NCBI GenBank assembly: GCA_026987055.1
Contig: JALSNL010000319.1
Location: 1-10,193 of the forward strand
Direction of reading: 5' to 3'
Source: Melioribacteraceae bacterium
GTDB lineage: Bacteria > Bacteroidota > Ignavibacteria > Ignavibacteriales > Melioribacteraceae
DNA length: 10,193 bases
The position numbers were made by a program, and so were the translations under genes. Positions 7,196 to 10,193 of the stretch are shown in pieces; the stretch's first letter is position 1, and the number at the start of each line of letters is the position of its first letter. The notes under the pieces are model-generated. The model saw nothing but the letters and a program-made list of their open reading frames with translations. It was not told where the DNA came from and searched no databases.

Positions 7196-7205
7196 ATTTT
7201 TCTCC
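7193..7205 (-). promoter_or_regulatory. Shine-Dalgarno site that decides the hslV TTG start
   Basis: On the minus strand GGAG (7205-7202) is followed by AAAAAT and then TTG (7195-7193). This is one of the few strong ribosome sites in the window. No ATG occurs in frame before the conserved STTILG segment, so a TTG start is required. Confidence 0.75.
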
Positions 7206-7256
7206 AATTATATGTAAGTAATATTTTTAAAATTGAGTTTGCTAAAAGTACTATAT

Positions 7257-7625
7257 CTAATTCTTAAACATAAAATAAACGGCTAAAATTAAAAAGATAA
7301 ATGCAACGAAATGATTCCATTTAAGTTCTTGGTTTTTAAAAAAAATCAGAGTAAAACCACTAAATACAATTAAAGTAATTACTTCCTGAATTACTTTTAG
7401 TTGAACCAGAGAAAAAGGACCGCCGTTATTGTTGAATCCTATTTTGTTTGCAGGAACTTGAAAGATGTACTCAAATAATGCAATTCCCCAACTTATTAAC
7501 ACAACCGATATTAAGCCTAATTTATTAAACCATTTCCATTCTGAAAACTTTAAATGACCATACCACGCTATTGTCATGAATGTATTTGAAAGAATTAATA
7601 ATCCTATAGTTAAAAGACCTTTCAT
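7257..7625 (-). CDS. DUF486 family small membrane protein (DMT-like)
   Basis: A 122-residue integral membrane protein of the DUF486 family (PF04342), a half-size relative of the drug/metabolite transporter fold. Its function is not established. Four hydrophobic helices are evident (about 3-20, 37-53, 76-95 and 103-120). Family signatures are SNTFMTIAWYGHLK (13-26), FEYIFQVPANKIG (51-63) and GPFSLVQLKVIQEVITL (69-85). Members are thought to work as dimers in the inner membrane, by analogy with small multidrug-resistance proteins; that is inference. It starts 25 bases after the stop of the upstream isomerase gene and lies 61 bases before hslV, so it sits inside the operon. No strong ribosome site is visible ahead of the ATG. 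Confidence 0.93.
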   Translation of the reverse strand: MKGLLTIGLLILSNTFMTIAWYGHLKFSEWKWFNKLGLISVVLISWGIALFEYIFQVPANKIGFNNNGGPFSLVQLKVIQEVITLIVFSGFTLIFFKNQELKWNHFVAFIFLILAVYFMFKN

Positions 7626-7650
7626 AATTTATTTTAATATTTAACACTAT

Positions 7651-9462
7651 TTATAGCAAATCTTTTTTCTTTTGTTCCCACTTTTTTTCCCATTGATAAA
7701 ATGGTGTTAAAGTAGGGAAAGCTAAAATTTTTCCTCCGAATCCCATATATCTGAAAACTATCATTTGCGCATTAAAAAGTTTTATTGAATCTAATAATTT
7801 TTTATTTATAGTAATATTATATTTCTCTGCTAGCTCGGCAGTTTTGTTTTCCAAATTTTCCAATGTTTTTTTATATCTTATTTTCTTTTTAGTTTCCTCA
7901 TCAAGTTGTGATATTTTAGTTTTAAGATTGTTTTCTTTTTTATCTATTAACTTAAAAACCGTATAACCTTTATCAGTTTTAACCGGTCCATATACATCTC
8001 CAATATTCATAGTTTTAGCTATTTGACCAATTTCTTTGTTTTCCGAAACAGAAAAAAATCCGGTCTCAATTTTATCGGAATTGTTATTGTATTTTTTTGC
8101 CAGTTTTTTAAAATCAATTCCTTCTTTTTCTTGTTTTAGTATCTTTTCTATTATTGCCAAGCTATCCGTAGAAACTTCTATTATGTTTATTTCGGTATCT
8201 TTTAGTTGTTCTTTTGAATTTTTTGTTAAATAGTGTTTAATATCTTCTTCGGTAATTTTTTGTTTATTAATAAAATTCCTTCTGAACAAAGTTGCCAAAT
8301 AATTATTTTTCCAAATATTTGTTGAACTTTTTACTTCCGGTAAAGCTTGCAAACCTTTTTTGTAACCTTGTTGTGCAAGCAATTCCAATTCTATTTGTCT
8401 TTTAACACGTGAACTTAATTGCTGTGAAATAATTTTTAAGTCCGTTGTAAAAGTATAAAATCCTTCAAACATAAAATCATTTAAAAAGTCTTCTAATGTA
8501 AGCTGATTATTTGGTATATCAATAAAAACTTTTTTCAATGAATCCGGGATTAACGATTTTTTTAATTGTATAAAATCTTTTGTGGTAACGGTAATTTTTT
8601 TACCACCTTCAATTTTATCGGTTTTCTTTATTTCGGCAATCAGCTTTTGGAAATTTTTTGCAAGATACCAGAACAATTCCCTGTTTGTTGTTATATGTTT
8701 CCCTTTGAAAAATTTCAACCAATAATCATTATAAAGTGAGTCTTCAATTCTGTTTTTAACAACTTTTTTTACTTTTGAAGTAATTTGTTCCGGAGACTTA
8801 ATAATAACCGGTTGAATATTTAACAATCTGAAAATATACCAGCCTTCCGGAGATTTAATCGGTTTTGTAATTTCATTTATTTTTAAGTTATAAATAGCTT
8901 TTTCGGCTTCAATATTCATTTTGCCAAAGGTTACTTCATAAGGTTTTTTTACGTATTCAATATCTTTATCAAGCAAGGTTACAAGAGAATCGAAATTAGG
9001 ATTGCTTGAAAGTAATTTATATGCTTTTTTTATTTTGTTTTCGTTCAATGTATAAATATAATCTACTATTCTTTTTTCTTTGGCAAGTTTTAATCCTTCG
9101 TTTACTTTTTTCCAATTAAGTTTAATTTTGTTTTTTATTTCTTGTTTGTATAATTCGTCTCGAACATACATTTTTTCCAATGGGATGTATGCTTCTTGTA
9201 AATCTTTTAAAGTATCAAGTCCTAATTCTTCGGCTCTGAGAGCAAATAAATCTTCGGCAATTAGTGAGTACAAAAATTCTTCTTTTGTTTTAGTTTCATC
9301 TTTGTGTTGCCTATTTATTTGTGGTGTAAATTCATATCTAAGTTTAAATTCTTGGGCTGTAATTATTTTGTTGCCAATTTTGGCAATAATATTTTTATTG
9401 TTTTGTGCAAAATATTGGAGAGTAAATAATAGTATAAAAGAAATAAGTAATTTAATTTTCAT
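7651..9462 (-). CDS. periplasmic parvulin-type peptidylprolyl isomerase (SurA/PrsA-like)
   Basis: Exported folding factor of 603 residues. A signal peptide (MKIKLLISFILLFTLQYFAQ, cut near residue 19) leads to a SurA-type chaperone segment beginning IIAKIGNKIITAQEFKLRYE. Two parvulin-like modules can be recognised. The first (about 127-215) ends in EITKPIKSPEGWYIFRLLN. The second (about 421-508) has TEINIIEVSTDSLA, DFKKLAKKYN, GFFSVSENKEIG and GDVYGPVKTDKGYTVFKLID. The second looks closer to an active rotamase; the first is poorly conserved in its N-terminal half and may be structural. A helical segment lies between them, and an extra C-terminal region (about 510-603) ends in Lys-rich sequence. 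The likely role is folding of outer-membrane or secreted proteins. The start overlaps the upstream methyltransferase gene by 11 bases, showing translational coupling. Family assignment is sound; substrate range is unknown. Confidence 0.9.
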   Translation of the reverse strand: MKIKLLISFILLFTLQYFAQNNKNIIAKIGNKIITAQEFKLRYEFTPQINRQHKDETKTKEEFLYSLIAEDLFALRAEELGLDTLKDLQEAYIPLEKMYVRDELYKQEIKNKIKLNWKKVNEGLKLAKEKRIVDYIYTLNENKIKKAYKLLSSNPNFDSLVTLLDKDIEYVKKPYEVTFGKMNIEAEKAIYNLKINEITKPIKSPEGWYIFRLLNIQPVIIKSPEQITSKVKKVVKNRIEDSLYNDYWLKFFKGKHITTNRELFWYLAKNFQKLIAEIKKTDKIEGGKKITVTTKDFIQLKKSLIPDSLKKVFIDIPNNQLTLEDFLNDFMFEGFYTFTTDLKIISQQLSSRVKRQIELELLAQQGYKKGLQALPEVKSSTNIWKNNYLATLFRRNFINKQKITEEDIKHYLTKNSKEQLKDTEINIIEVSTDSLAIIEKILKQEKEGIDFKKLAKKYNNNSDKIETGFFSVSENKEIGQIAKTMNIGDVYGPVKTDKGYTVFKLIDKKENNLKTKISQLDEETKKKIRYKKTLENLENKTAELAEKYNITINKKLLDSIKLFNAQMIVFRYMGFGGKILAFPTLTPFYQWEKKWEQKKKDLL

Positions 9463-10105
9463 AGTTTTCTGTTGCGATATTATAACTTTTAAATGGATTG
9501 GGAATTAAACGGGGAACATTTTTTTTATATTCCGAATAAAGTTTTCCGAATTTTTTTTCAAGATTTTTTTCTTCAAAAATTGAACCGATATAAAAATAAA
9601 TTACCATACAAATAAAAAATACAAAGTAAAATAAATCCATTTCAGGTCTGCATCCTAAAAATATTATTGAGTAAAAATATATTGGATGGCGTGAATATTT
9701 AAATGGTCCTTGAATATGCAGTTCTTGTTTTTCGTCTAAATCTTCCAAAGAATATTTTCCGTTAAAATATCTTTTTATTTGTGTTATTCCCAAAAACTCT
9801 TTCATATCAATATAAAACGATACCCAAATAATTCCAATTAATCCTAATATTTGTATAATAAAAATAATAATATCGTAAGGGAATTGTAAGTCGTAAATAA
9901 TTACACTTGGTTTGGGTGAAAGTTCGTAAATAGCAATAAAAATAAATATGGATACGATGTTAAAAAACAATCTGTAAAAAGCTATTTTATTACCGACTTT
10001 ATTTGTGATTTTTTCTTTAACGTTAAAAGCTGCTAATAAAGAATGTGAAACGGCAAATAAAGAAAAGAGAAAAATGATTACTAAAATATCGGTAAAAATA
10101 CTCAT
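9452..10105 (-). CDS. isoprenylcysteine/NnrU-type membrane methyltransferase-like protein
   Basis: A 217-residue inner-membrane protein with about five hydrophobic helices (near 5-20, 45-60, 78-98, 142-152 and 157-175). The C-terminal half carries the SAM-binding signature of the ICMT/PEMT-like group: GPFKYSRHPIYFYS (133-146, with His140), then EEKNLEKKFGKLYSEYKKNVPRLIPNPF (start 178), where the paired Glu and the Y-x-x-Y pattern are typical. The N-terminal SHSLLA (20-25) recalls the NnrU/MddA branch. Such proteins methylate lipids, thiols or isoprenoid cysteines; the substrate here cannot be told. Its ATG overlaps the rpoN stop as ATGA, with AAAGGA just ahead as a ribosome site inside rpoN. 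Its end overlaps the isomerase start by 11 bases, so it is firmly in the operon. Confidence 0.9.
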   Translation of the reverse strand: MSIFTDILVIIFLFSLFAVSHSLLAAFNVKEKITNKVGNKIAFYRLFFNIVSIFIFIAIYELSPKPSVIIYDLQFPYDIIIFIIQILGLIGIIWVSFYIDMKEFLGITQIKRYFNGKYSLEDLDEKQELHIQGPFKYSRHPIYFYSIIFLGCRPEMDLFYFVFFICMVIYFYIGSIFEEKNLEKKFGKLYSEYKKNVPRLIPNPFKSYNIATENYEN

Positions 10106-10193
10106 AATTCCTTTCTAAGTCTTGCTACAGGAATTTTTAATTGTTCTCTGTATTTTGCCACGGTACGTCTTGCAATATGAATTCCTTTTTCAA
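10102..10193 (-). CDS. rpoN: RNA polymerase sigma-54 factor, C-terminal end (truncated by window edge)
   Basis: The last 29 codons of sigma-54 run in from the right edge and end with TGA at 10104-10102. The peptide begins EKGIHIARRTVAKYREQLKI and ends PVARLRKEL. ARRTVAKYRE is the RpoN box, the near-invariant signature of sigma-54 that reads the -24 promoter element, so identification from this short piece is firm. Sigma-54 directs transcription that depends on AAA+ activators. The stop codon is embedded in the ATGA start of the downstream methyltransferase gene, making rpoN the likely head (or an upstream member) of this operon. Confidence 0.95.
   Translation of the reverse strand, partial: EKGIHIARRTVAKYREQLKIPVARLRKEL

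Noticed and set aside
7207..7212. minus-strand TATAAT as an internal hslV promoter
   Set aside because: It abuts the GGAG ribosome site, so a transcript from it would start within or after that site.
9080..9508. open frame opposite the isomerase gene
   Set aside because: It is the antisense shadow of a clearly coding, conserved gene, and its peptide has no recognisable domain.
1..10193. CRISPR array, tRNA, rRNA, transposase or phage genes
   Set aside because: I looked on both strands for regular repeats, cloverleaf structures and integrase or transposase motifs and found none.

Overview
This is an AT-rich chromosomal window (about 70% A+T by eye) from a Gram-negative bacterium, most likely in the Bacteroidota/Chlorobi/Ignavibacteria superphylum. 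This is inferred from four things: a sparing use of Shine-Dalgarno sequences, lysine- and asparagine-rich proteins, an MlaF-type ATPase with a LolA-like exported protein, and a SurA-like protein whose N-terminal style (…EFKLRYEFTPQ) I associate with Ignavibacteria. The phylum is a moderate-confidence guess. The content is mostly housekeeping, with one less-characterised two-gene unit in the middle. I see no phage, transposase, CRISPR, tRNA or rRNA.

Left part (1-3858, all plus strand). The window opens inside an ABC ATPase of the MlaF (lipid transport) type that has lost its Walker A region to the window edge. Next is an exported protein with a LolA/DUF4412-like body and an unusual Lys/Ala/Glu-rich helical tail. 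radA/sms (DNA recombination and repair ATPase) and an EamA-type ten-helix transporter follow. An 11-bp inverted repeat lies just before radA.

Middle (3859-5266). A gap rich in dyads leads into a tightly coupled pair on the plus strand. The first gene encodes a cytosolic Clp-fold serine proteinase of the SDH type. The second, one base later, encodes a 63-residue charged protein that I do not recognise. This pair is the best candidate in the window for an undescribed functional unit. It is followed by 203 bases of non-coding DNA between convergent transcription units. That stretch contains a terminator-like hairpin and what looks like a decayed copy of a dispersed intergenic repeat.

Right part (5267-10193, all minus strand). 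Read in the direction of transcription, the order is: the C-terminal end of rpoN (sigma-54), a membrane methyltransferase of the isoprenylcysteine/NnrU type (ATGA overlap with rpoN), a periplasmic parvulin-type peptidylprolyl isomerase (11-base overlap), a small DUF486 membrane protein, hslV and hslU. The short gaps and overlaps indicate one operon. It combines envelope protein folding with the cytosolic HslUV protease, so protein quality control is the common theme of its second half.
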